Source: Candidatus Firestoneibacteriota bacterium (GTDB lineage Bacteria; Oederibacteriota; JAAXVQ01; JAUVAV01). From it: DNA of 5,344 nucleotides. The stretch lies in NCBI GenBank assembly GCA_030635415.1, contig DAOVYW010000171.1, forward strand, positions 1 through 5,344, read 5' to 3'. Below, one piece after another: positions 1 through 5,268 of the stretch; position 1 is the first letter of the stretch, and the number at the start of each line of letters is the position of its first letter. The translations under genes were made by a program, and so were the position numbers. Under the pieces are notes generated by a model. It did no database searches. It was not told the origin of the DNA and saw nothing but the letters and a program-made list of their open reading frames with translations.

Positions 1-149
1 CCCAGGCTGAAGTGGTCTGGGTCCGGAACGGCAAATTCGAGGATGGATGGGTTTGCCAGGCCGGATTGCGAATGATAGAAATGCCGGCCGATTCATGGCA
101 CCTTTGGCGTCGTTTTCTGATGGAGTGGCAGGGAGAAAAAAAAGGATAG
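1..149 (+). CDS. C-terminal fragment of an unrecognised protein (5' end outside window)
   Basis: An open frame enters from the left edge (first full codon at 3) and stops at TAG 147-149, giving 48 residues. The visible tail is rich in Trp, Met and charged residues, with WVRNGKFEDGWV near its start, a Met/Trp-rich stretch ending LWRRFLMEW, and a short polar end, GEKKG. I do not recognise the family. The frame looks coding because it runs up to 12 bases before ilvE, and the ilvE Shine-Dalgarno overlaps its stop codon, as in a tightly packed operon. A run of eight A (136-143) sits just before the stop and encodes Glu-Lys-Lys. The fragment is in the same frame as ilvE, separated by that single TAG, so translational coupling is plausible. 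The start and the bulk of the gene are not visible, so no function is assigned. Confidence 0.6.
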   Translation, partial: QAEVVWVRNGKFEDGWVCQAGLRMIEMPADSWHLWRRFLMEWQGEKKG

Positions 150-153
150 GAGG
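148..153 (+). promoter_or_regulatory. Shine-Dalgarno of ilvE overlapping upstream stop
   Basis: AGGAGG lies 8 bases before the ATG at 162 and shares bases with the TAG (147-149) of the preceding frame. This perfect anti-SD match fixes the ilvE start and suggests coupling to the upstream gene. Confidence 0.85.
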
Positions 154-161
154 AAGTAGTA

Positions 162-1082
162 ATGAGTTTTCCGGGAAAATTCATCTGGATAGACGGACAA
201 ATGGTTCCCTGGGATGAAGCCAAGATTCATATACTCAGTCATGCGCTGCATTATGGTTCCTGTGCGTTTGAAGGGATTCGCATGTACACGAATCCCCAGG
301 GATCTTTTGTTCTTCGTCTCCATGAACACATAGACCGGCTGTTTAAATCCGCCAAGATCTACCGTATGGATATTCCCTATACGCTGGATCAATTATGTGT
401 TGCGGTCAAAGAAACTATAATCGCTAATAAATTAAAGACCGGATACATCCGGCCCTTTGTTTTTCGGGGATATCATTCGCTGGGATTGAACCCTTTCGAC
501 TGTCCCATGGTGACCGCGGTGGCGGTCTGGGAATGGGGCGCTTACCTGGGGAAAACAGCACTGGAAAAGGGAGCTTCCGTGAGGATTGCTTCCTGGAACC
601 GTCCGGCGCCCAATACCATGCCGGCTATGGCCAAAGTGGCTGCCAATTACATGAATTCACAGCTTATAAAAATGGAAGCCATTCAGGATGGTTTTGATGA
701 GGGTATTGCCCTCGATGCCTTTGGTTATCTTTCCGAAGGATCCGGAGAAAACGTGTTTATCGTTAAAAACGGGATGATTTTCACCCCCCCTTCTTCTTCC
801 AGCATTTTACCGGGGATCACCCGGCATTGCGTATTCCAGTTAGCCCGGGAAATGGGGTACAAGGTTAAACAGCAGGTTCTGCCGCGCGAGAGCCTGTATG
901 TGGCGGATGAAGCTTTTATGACCGGGGCGGCGGCGGAAATAACGCCGATTGCCCAAGTGGATAAAATCAAGGTGGGAGACGGCCTGCGCGGTCCCATCAC
1001 CCAAGCTATCCAGGAGGCTTTTTTCGGGATACTGAGCGGTGAACGTAAAGATACCCATGGCTGGATGGATCCGGTGGTTTAA
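162..1082 (+). CDS. ilvE: Branched-chain amino-acid aminotransferase (fold type IV PLP enzyme)
   Basis: This cytosolic enzyme interconverts Leu, Ile and Val with their 2-oxo acids, using 2-oxoglutarate/glutamate as the partner. It is the last step of branched-chain amino-acid synthesis and the first of their breakdown. The 306 residues match the usual length (E. coli IlvE is about 309). Visible signatures are the N-terminal HALHYGSCAFEGIR (residues 27-40), YIRP (95-98; Tyr and Arg of the substrate pocket), the PLP-binding lysine K158 in AMAKVAANY, EGSGENVF (192-199; E192 contacts the PLP ring nitrogen), PGITR (217-221) and TGAAAEITP (254-262) for the phosphate/substrate loop. The numbering runs almost exactly parallel to E. 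coli. The ATG at 162 is supported by a perfect SD site. A C7 run (784-790) followed by TCT repeats encodes a Thr-Pro-Pro-Ser4 loop and leaves the frame intact. Related D-amino-acid aminotransferase and aminodeoxychorismate lyase are less likely, because FEGIRxY and TGAAAEITP are IlvE-type. Confidence 0.96.
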   Translation: MSFPGKFIWIDGQMVPWDEAKIHILSHALHYGSCAFEGIRMYTNPQGSFVLRLHEHIDRLFKSAKIYRMDIPYTLDQLCVAVKETIIANKLKTGYIRPFVFRGYHSLGLNPFDCPMVTAVAVWEWGAYLGKTALEKGASVRIASWNRPAPNTMPAMAKVAANYMNSQLIKMEAIQDGFDEGIALDAFGYLSEGSGENVFIVKNGMIFTPPSSSSILPGITRHCVFQLAREMGYKVKQQVLPRESLYVADEAFMTGAAAEITPIAQVDKIKVGDGLRGPITQAIQEAFFGILSGERKDTHGWMDPVV

Positions 1083-1102
1083 GAGTTAATATCTGTAAAC
1101 CT

Positions 1103-1109
1103 AGAGGTG
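1103..1109 (+). promoter_or_regulatory. Shine-Dalgarno supporting a GTG start
   Basis: AGAGGTG, with the GAGG core at 1104-1107, precedes GTG 1114 by 6 bases. It decides the start. The first ATG in the frame would be residue 21 and would delete the PIN catalytic aspartate D8, so the GTG must be used for a functional protein. Confidence 0.75.
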
Positions 1110-1113
1110 CCGA

Positions 1114-2427
1114 GTGTGTAAAACCTTCATTTTAGATACTAACGTACTATTGCACAATCCTCAAGCCCTGACCATGTTTGGTGACAACGAGGTAGTTGTT
1201 CCCATTGTCGCGTTGGAAGAACTGGATAAATTTAAGAAACTCAATGATGAAAAGGGTAAAAACGCCAGAAGCATATCCCGCTTTATTGACAGCCTGCGTC
1301 CCACCGGCTCCCTGGCCAAGGGCATTAAAATGGAGAGTGGTGGCACTCTTCAGGTCATGGTGGAAATGCCGGATATTAATCTGCCAGGACTGGAAAATCA
1401 CAAGATCGATAACCGGATATTAGCTTTAGCTCTGAGTCTGCAAAGAGACGGGAAGAAACATGTCCGTCTGGTAACCAAGGACGTGAATCTGAGAGTCAAG
1501 GCCGACGCTTACGGCGTGATTGCCGAGGATTTTGAAAGCCATAAAGTCAATATTGATGAGTTGTATTCCGGAGTTCTCAAGCTGGAAATTCCGGCCGAGC
1601 AAATCACCCGGTTTCATGAGGGAAAACAGTTCCCACTTTCCCCACAGGATATTTATCCTAATCAATTTGTGGTTTTAAAGGATGACTCCGGCAAGTCCCG
1701 TCCGAGCGCTTCCGGAAAAATAAATGGGGAGAAAAACATAGTAGTGCCGCTGGCTTTTGGAGACCAGGAAATTTGGTCGGTCAAGGCCAGAAACCTACGG
1801 CAGAAATTCGCCCTTGAACTCTTGCTGGATAATAATATTCCCCTGGTAACCCTGGTAGGTCCGGCCGGGACCGGCAAAACGCTGCTGGCATTGGCGGCCG
1901 CGCTGAGGACTACTCTGGATGAGAGAGTCTACCGCAAAATTTTGGTGAGCCGGCCGGTAATCCCACTTGGCCGGGATATCGGATTTCTTCCCGGGACCAA
2001 GGAAGAAAAGATTGCTCCCTGGATGCAGCCGATCTTCGATAATCTCGAATTCCTGATGGATAAGAACGGTGAATCCGAGGAAACCGGGGAGGGAACTATG
2101 CATTATCTGCTGGAGAGCGAAAAAATTATGCTGGAATCCCTGACCTACATTCGCGGACGTTCGATTCCCAAACAATATATAATTATCGATGAGGCTCAGA
2201 ATCTTACTCCTCACGAAGTGAAAACCATTGTGTCCCGGGCCGGCATGGGTTCTAAAGTGGTTTTAACCGGCGATCCTTATCAGATTGATAACCCTTACCT
2301 TGATTCCAATTCCAACGGTTTGACCTATCTGGTCGAGCATTTTAAATCCCAGAAATTATTTGGACATATTACTCTTTCCAAGAGCGAACGCTCGCCCTTG
2401 GCGGCCCTGGCAGCGGAATTACTATAA
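1114..2427 (+). CDS. PIN-domain/PhoH ATPase fusion (PhoH2-type RNase-helicase)
   Basis: This is a 437-residue two-domain protein of the PhoH2 type. Characterised members couple ATP-driven RNA unwinding to ribonuclease cleavage. Residues 1-145 form a PIN nuclease domain with acidic metal-binding positions D8 (FILDTNVLLHNP), E35/E36 (ALEELDKFK), D99 (KIDNRILA) and D123 (LVTKDVNLR). Residues 150-225 form the linker and an OB-like segment. Residues 226-437 form the PhoH P-loop ATPase: Walker A GPAGTGKT (249-256), Walker B YIIIDEAQN (355-363), sensor-like LTGDPYQID (384-392) and a likely arginine finger R426 in SKSERS. No key residue is missing, and the length matches PhoH2 proteins (about 430-460). 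It starts 31 bases after ilvE, so co-transcription is possible, but no functional link to amino-acid metabolism is evident. In some actinobacteria phoH2 is preceded by a small antitoxin-like ORF (phoAT). None is seen here, which argues for a stand-alone RNA-processing role. Confidence 0.95.
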   Translation: MCKTFILDTNVLLHNPQALTMFGDNEVVVPIVALEELDKFKKLNDEKGKNARSISRFIDSLRPTGSLAKGIKMESGGTLQVMVEMPDINLPGLENHKIDNRILALALSLQRDGKKHVRLVTKDVNLRVKADAYGVIAEDFESHKVNIDELYSGVLKLEIPAEQITRFHEGKQFPLSPQDIYPNQFVVLKDDSGKSRPSASGKINGEKNIVVPLAFGDQEIWSVKARNLRQKFALELLLDNNIPLVTLVGPAGTGKTLLALAAALRTTLDERVYRKILVSRPVIPLGRDIGFLPGTKEEKIAPWMQPIFDNLEFLMDKNGESEETGEGTMHYLLESEKIMLESLTYIRGRSIPKQYIIIDEAQNLTPHEVKTIVSRAGMGSKVVLTGDPYQIDNPYLDSNSNGLTYLVEHFKSQKLFGHITLSKSERSPLAALAAELL

Positions 2428-2503
2428 TCCACTAGTGTTGCGTTTCAGAAATTCTATTAATATGTCATCCTAATATTGATAGTATTATGACCAGAATTAC
2501 CGG

Positions 2504-2532
2504 GTAGAGACGCCCAATTTGGGCGTCTCTAC
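2504..2532. repeat. Perfect 12-bp-stem palindrome, dispersed-repeat type
   Basis: GTAGAGACGCCC (2504-2515) and GGGCGTCTCTAC (2521-2532) are perfect inverted repeats around a 5-base AATTT loop. The sequence lies 76 bases after the phoH2 stop. There is no T-tract on either side, so it is not a canonical intrinsic terminator, although the stem could still slow polymerase or protect the phoH2 transcript end. Palindromes with a GTAGAGACG...CGTCTCTAC core are, from memory, abundant intergenic repeats in cyanobacteria and some other bacteria. The stem is directly visible; membership in a repeat family is inference. Confidence 0.7.
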
Positions 2533-2546
2533 AAATGATGCGATCC

Positions 2547-2610
2547 GGGTCGGACAGGTCAGAAACAGCCGGGGTTTTCCGACAGGCTCCTGGCCGAGAC
2601 ATGTCCGCCC
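2547..2610 (+). other. G/C-rich foldable leader upstream of the DUF2784 gene
   Basis: GGG (2547-2549) plus CGGACA (2551-2556) can pair with TGTCCG (2602-2607) plus CCC (2608-2610), giving nine pairs with one bulged T. Inside, AGCC (2567-2570) can pair with GGCT (2585-2588). Two related 8-mers, CGGACAGG (2551-2558) and CCGACAGG (2579-2586), lie 28 bases apart. The fold ends 14 bases before the AGGAG ribosome site, so it could be a 5' leader structure or a fragment of a dispersed repeat. It matches no riboswitch class I know. Confidence 0.3.
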
Positions 2611-2623
2611 ACCGCAGGTTCTT

Positions 2624-2629
2624 TAGGAG
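2624..2629 (+). promoter_or_regulatory. Shine-Dalgarno of the DUF2784 gene, unusually distant
   Basis: TAGGAG is the only good anti-SD match before ATG 2643, but the gap from AGGAG is 13 bases, longer than the usual 5-9. An in-frame TAA at 2631-2633 rules out an earlier start. The intervening TAATATTACACT is A/T-rich. Confidence 0.5.
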
Positions 2630-2642
2630 ATAATATTACACT

Positions 2643-3023
2643 ATGGCGCGGATAGGGGCGGATATTCTCCTGGGGCTGCATTTTCTCTGGGTGCTGTTTA
2701 TGCTGCTGGGTTTTCCTTTGGCATGGTTTTTAAGAAGCCGCAGGATGCGTCTATGGCATGCACTGGGATTGGTGAGTTATCTTCTGCTGGCCGCGGTCAA
2801 CTGGTTTTGCCCCTTGACTTTAGGAGAGGAAGTTCTGCGCCGCCAGGCTGAGCCGGGATTTACTTACCATGGGTCTTTTTTAGCCGGCTGGCTGGAGAGA
2901 CTGATATATGTCGAGAATTGGGGCGCGCCGCTCTGGATTTTCCGGCTGCTGGCGGGTATTTACCTGGCGCTGGTTATTTCCTCTTGGTGGTGGTGGCCCA
3001 AGAATAAAAAGCCTGGAGATTAA
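2643..3023 (+). CDS. DUF2784 family small membrane protein
   Basis: This 126-residue integral membrane protein belongs to the uncharacterised DUF2784 family. I recognise it by the family hallmark WFCPLTLGEEVLRR (residues 54-67) followed by PGFTYHGSF (71-79), and by conserved histidines H13 and H39 in membrane segments. Predicted helices are about 6-29, 37-55 and 98-117. Positively charged RSRRMR (31-36) lies between the first two, and a basic tail (KNKKPGD) follows a run of four Trp (115-118). The length is typical for the family, which has no established biochemical function. The His, Cys and acidic residues near the membrane could bind a metal or cofactor, but that is speculation. The stop TAA (3021-3023) is one base from the next ATG, so the two genes are almost certainly translated from one message and may act together in the envelope. 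The start follows from an upstream in-frame stop at 2631. Confidence 0.9.
   Translation: MARIGADILLGLHFLWVLFMLLGFPLAWFLRSRRMRLWHALGLVSYLLLAAVNWFCPLTLGEEVLRRQAEPGFTYHGSFLAGWLERLIYVENWGAPLWIFRLLAGIYLALVISSWWWWPKNKKPGD
3015..3018 (+). promoter_or_regulatory. Internal ribosome site deciding the start of the exported protein
   Basis: GGAG, inside the last codons of the DUF2784 gene, lies 6 bases before ATG 3025. It favours 3025 over the longer in-frame possibility at 2908. The latter would prepend 39 Arg/Gly/Trp-rich residues that merely read the DUF2784 gene in another frame and would bury the signal peptide. Confidence 0.75.
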
Positions 3024-3024
3024 C

Positions 3025-4626
3025 ATGCGGGTTTTTCGCGAGCAGGCCGGGAGGATAGGTGTTCTACTCGGCTTCTTGACCAGCGGCGTCTTTCTCGGGG
3101 GCCGGCCGATTGCGGCCGAAACTTTATCCGGTAAGATATTTAAAGCCTGTCAGGCATTGGAAACCGTCCGTCCGGTTTCGCAACCCGGACGGATTGAAGA
3201 GTTGGAAATATATTTTTTAGCCGCGGCTTATGAGGAACTGGGTCAGAGCCGGGCAGCAGGTCAATATCGTCAATACCTGACTGATTTTTATACAGCCAGC
3301 CCCCTGATATCACTGCTTCCGGAAACTTTGCATCAGGGAACCTATCTGGCTGAATTTAATCCGGATCCTGATTTTTCCCGCCTGGTAAAGAACGCGTATA
3401 GAGATATCTTGAAATCGCGTGAATCGAAAGTCAGTCTCAACCTGGAACATTTCACCCGGCTTTTAACCGTCTTGGTGCATACCCCGTCAGCCTTACAGGA
3501 GACCGGAGGAGTGGAGCTTTTTCTGAAAGAGTATCCGGAATCGCGCTATGCCGGCTGGGCTGCTTATCAGGTGGCTTGGCAGCGGCATTTGCAGAGCGGC
3601 GAAACTTCGGAAGTACTCCGGCAATTGTGGGCCGAACATAAGGCCCATCCGCTGGGGCTGGAGGCCCGGGAAGCCATGGAAGTAGAGCTTTTTTCTCCGG
3701 TCCGCCTGGCCCGGCTTTCATCTCTGCTTCCGGGCCGGGGGGAAGAGATACTGGAACCCGGTTTAAGCGGATCATCAGCCTGGATGTATTATGAAGCGCT
3801 TTACCTGGCAGGTACCATTGGATTCGCCCTGGCTGCCCAGCAGGGCCCGCGTCTGGAAAATCTGACCGGAGCCTTGATATTTTCCAATTTACTAATACTT
3901 AATCACCGCTCCAGTGCGGAAAAGACCTATTATATGGCTCGCCGTCGCAATCAGGCGGAACGGAGAAAATTGATTCTCGATCGTCTGGAAAATCCGGTCA
4001 TGGGAACCGGCTGTTTTAACCTGCCGGCTAATCCTGAGCCGGATCTCAGGCCTTTAGCCAACGATTTATTACTTTCCTTGTTTTATCAGACTGGAGGGGT
4101 AGCAGAAGGGTTCCGACACTCCGGAATAATCCGGGAAGATGAATTGGCCAATCTCGGTTTCCGCGCCGAGTATGTAAGGAGCATGCTGGATATATGGCGT
4201 GCCGGGAAGATTTCCTTAGGTCTTGCCTGGGTGCCTTTTATACGGTGTTTTTTCAATCAAGCCGGGCCGGCGCCCGGCCGGGACCCGGACTGCGGCATGG
4301 AAATCTACGAGGCTGCGGCCGGCGTGGAATTGGCCTGGCTGACCAGAATGGCATTAGGCGGGGGATGGCTCCAAGCAAGGGTTTCCGGCGGTCCGGCTTG
4401 GCGGCAAAGGGGGTTCTCGATTTCCGGCCTGGATTACCGGGAACAGGGATCAGCGCTTAGCCTGTCTCTGGACCTGGCATGGGGAGGAGCGAGCGGAACC
4501 TACTGGCGCGTTGGAGTTATACTGGACGATTCATTTCAATCCGGGGAGGTGAAAGTCGCGGATCAGACACTTACAGTACCTTCAACCAGCCTGGGGATGC
4601 AATTCGGCTTAGGCGTACGGTTTTAA
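3025..4626 (+). CDS. Exported protein: helical repeats, membrane-like middle, C-terminal beta-barrel-like domain
   Basis: Starting at ATG 3025 the product is 533 residues; I cannot name a family with confidence. Residues 1-31 form a signal peptide: basic MRVFREQAGR, hydrophobic IGVLLGFLTSGVFLGG, probable cleavage after PIAA (A31). There is no lipobox cysteine. Residues 32-225 are helical and TPR-like, e.g. YFLAAAYEELGQSRAAGQYRQYL (63-85) and FLKEYPESRYAGWAAYQVAWQ (166-186). Residues 227-320 contain LARLSSLLPGRGEE, a hydrophobic YYEALYLAGTIGFALAAQ, then LIFSNLLILNHRSSAEKTYYMARRRNQAERRKL. This order resembles a diverged DUF5683-like segment (LPGxGQ motif, membrane helices, basic tail), which is inference. 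Residues 390-533 look beta-rich, with alternating polar/hydrophobic stretches (LALGGG..., ALSLSLDLAW, YWRVGVILDD), and end in MQFGLGVRF. A terminal Phe is the usual outer-membrane barrel signature. It is coupled to DUF2784 (TAA-C-ATG) and lies 52 bases before a PilZ gene. Likely periplasmic/outer-membrane; role unknown. Confidence 0.85.
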   Translation: MRVFREQAGRIGVLLGFLTSGVFLGGRPIAAETLSGKIFKACQALETVRPVSQPGRIEELEIYFLAAAYEELGQSRAAGQYRQYLTDFYTASPLISLLPETLHQGTYLAEFNPDPDFSRLVKNAYRDILKSRESKVSLNLEHFTRLLTVLVHTPSALQETGGVELFLKEYPESRYAGWAAYQVAWQRHLQSGETSEVLRQLWAEHKAHPLGLEAREAMEVELFSPVRLARLSSLLPGRGEEILEPGLSGSSAWMYYEALYLAGTIGFALAAQQGPRLENLTGALIFSNLLILNHRSSAEKTYYMARRRNQAERRKLILDRLENPVMGTGCFNLPANPEPDLRPLANDLLLSLFYQTGGVAEGFRHSGIIREDELANLGFRAEYVRSMLDIWRAGKISLGLAWVPFIRCFFNQAGPAPGRDPDCGMEIYEAAAGVELAWLTRMALGGGWLQARVSGGPAWRQRGFSISGLDYREQGSALSLSLDLAWGGASGTYWRVGVILDDSFQSGEVKVADQTLTVPSTSLGMQFGLGVRF

Positions 4627-4668
4627 AGGTCGGGCTAAACTTGTCATGGATTACACTACATATACTGC

Positions 4669-4675
4669 GAGGTGA
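4669..4675 (+). promoter_or_regulatory. Shine-Dalgarno of the PilZ gene
   Basis: GAGGTGA, with the GAGG core at 4669-4672, is 6 bases before ATG 4679. It supports a 107-residue product whose RxxxR motif falls right at the N-terminus, as expected for a single-domain PilZ protein. Confidence 0.75.
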
Positions 4676-4678
4676 TCT

Positions 4679-5002
4679 ATGGAAACGAGCAATCGGAGAG
4701 TTTTTCGGAGAATCATCGTGGAATTGAAAATTGATTACTGCCGGCCGGGTGGCAAGTTACGCAGCTCCGCATGCCGCGATTTGTCCGCCGGCGGGTTGAA
4801 ACTCCAAACACCGGAAGTGCTGCCGGTGAGTACGCCGGTAGAGGTGATTTTGCACGTGCCCGGGATACAAGCAGAGGAAATTATCCACCGTTCAGGAGTG
4901 GTAGTATGGAACCAACCAGATGCTCAAGATGAGCAGGGCCGCATCTGGGGCATAAAATTTGACGAGCTCTTAGCCGATGAATTGGCGGACATGCTCAAGT
5001 GA
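4679..5002 (+). CDS. Single-domain PilZ protein (candidate c-di-GMP receptor)
   Basis: This 107-residue cytosolic protein is almost entirely one PilZ domain, the receptor module for the second messenger cyclic di-GMP. Both ligand-binding signatures are intact: RxxxR at the N-terminus (R6-R10 and R7-R11 in NRRVFRR) and DxSxxG (D34, S36, G39 in RDLSAGGLKL), 24 residues apart, within the normal range. The following beta strands (VEVILHVP, HRSGVVVWN, RIWGIKF) and the C-terminal helix (ELLADELADMLK) complete the fold. As no output domain is attached, it would act by binding a partner such as a motility, secretion or polysaccharide-export complex. The gene follows the exported protein by 52 bases without a clear terminator, so read-through from that operon is likely and it may sense c-di-GMP for an envelope function. 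Ligand binding is well supported by motif; the partner is unknown. Confidence 0.92.
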   Translation: METSNRRVFRRIIVELKIDYCRPGGKLRSSACRDLSAGGLKLQTPEVLPVSTPVEVILHVPGIQAEEIIHRSGVVVWNQPDAQDEQGRIWGIKFDELLADELADMLK

Positions 5003-5053
5003 GACGGATAGACGGCCGGTTTATTGTAAAATCAATCATTCTCTCTCTAGCCT

Positions 5054-5203
5054 GTCGGACTTTAGTCTTTCTCCCCTTTTGTAAAGGGGGCAGGGGGGAT
5101 TTAATCAATAAAACGCCCACTTTTATTTACAAAATCCCCCTCGATCCCCCTTTTTAAAAAGGGGGAAGAATGCTTAAAACCCAATTTTGTGCCTAAGTCC
5201 GAC
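5054..5203. repeat. MITE-like 150-bp element with nested inverted repeats
   Basis: The outer ends GTCGGACTTTAG (5054-5065) and CTAAGTCCGAC (5193-5203) are inverted repeats differing by one extra T. Inside, each arm has its own hairpin: CCCCTTT/AAAGGGG around TGT (5073-5089), and the perfect palindrome CCCCCTTTTTAAAAAGGGGG (5146-5165). The arms also pair with each other through GGGGGATTT (5094-5102) and AAAATCCCCC (5131-5140), leaving a 28-base centre. The right arm carries about 19 extra bases (5170-5190). No ORF is present, so this is a non-coding, foldback element. TCCCCC-TTTTT-AAAAA-GGGGGA palindromes are, from memory, widespread intergenic repeats in diverse bacteria. No flanking target duplication is obvious. 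It may also end PilZ transcription, but neither hairpin has a T-tract. Confidence 0.7.
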
Positions 5204-5206
5204 CGT

Positions 5207-5268
5207 GTTGACTCATAATAAAAGGTAACCGAAGGTGTGAATCGTTGACTCATTAGTGAGGTAACCGA
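5207..5268 (+). repeat. Two direct copies of a 25-26 bp motif, 37-bp period
   Basis: Copy 1 (5207-5232) and copy 2 (5244-5268) share GTTGACTCAT at the left and GGTAACCGA at the right, with a variable 6-7 base A/T-rich middle. Spacing from start to start is 37 bases. Each unit contains two small palindromes, TGACTCA and GGTAACC, which suggests protein-binding sites. With only two copies and a coding sequence over one of them, it is not a CRISPR array. Best reading: tandem transposase-binding sites. Confidence 0.65.

Noticed and set aside
784..800. C7 tract and TCT repeats in ilvE as a phase-variable switch
   Set aside because: The frame is intact and the tract is short; it encodes a Thr-Pro-Ser loop in a housekeeping enzyme.
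2464..2491. A/T-rich imperfect hairpin after phoH2 (GTCA/TGAC, TAATAT/GTATTA)
   Set aside because: Weak pairs, a 3-base bulge, a wobble and no T-tract; not a convincing terminator.
2908..3024. 39-codon N-terminal extension of the exported protein from ATG 2908
   Set aside because: It overlaps the well-supported DUF2784 gene in another frame, is Arg/Gly/Trp-rich, and would bury a clear signal peptide. A ribosome site fits ATG 3025.
3452..3775. 107-codon minus-strand ORF opposite the exported-protein gene
   Set aside because: Pro/Ala/Arg-rich composition typical of an antisense shadow, no family features, and fully inside a stronger gene. The other antisense ORFs over ilvE and phoH2 were dropped for the same reason.
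4641..4666. Promoter for PilZ: TTGTCA (4641) and TATACT (4661)
   Set aside because: The hexamers are good, but the spacer is only 14 bases and the predicted transcript start would fall in the ribosome site.
5073..5165. Intrinsic terminators for the PilZ gene
   Set aside because: Both hairpins are strong but are followed by GCAGGGG or AAGAATG rather than a T-tract; described as a repeat element instead.
5207..5268. CRISPR array
   Set aside because: Only two imperfect units with an 11-base spacer, one inside an ORF, and no cas genes.
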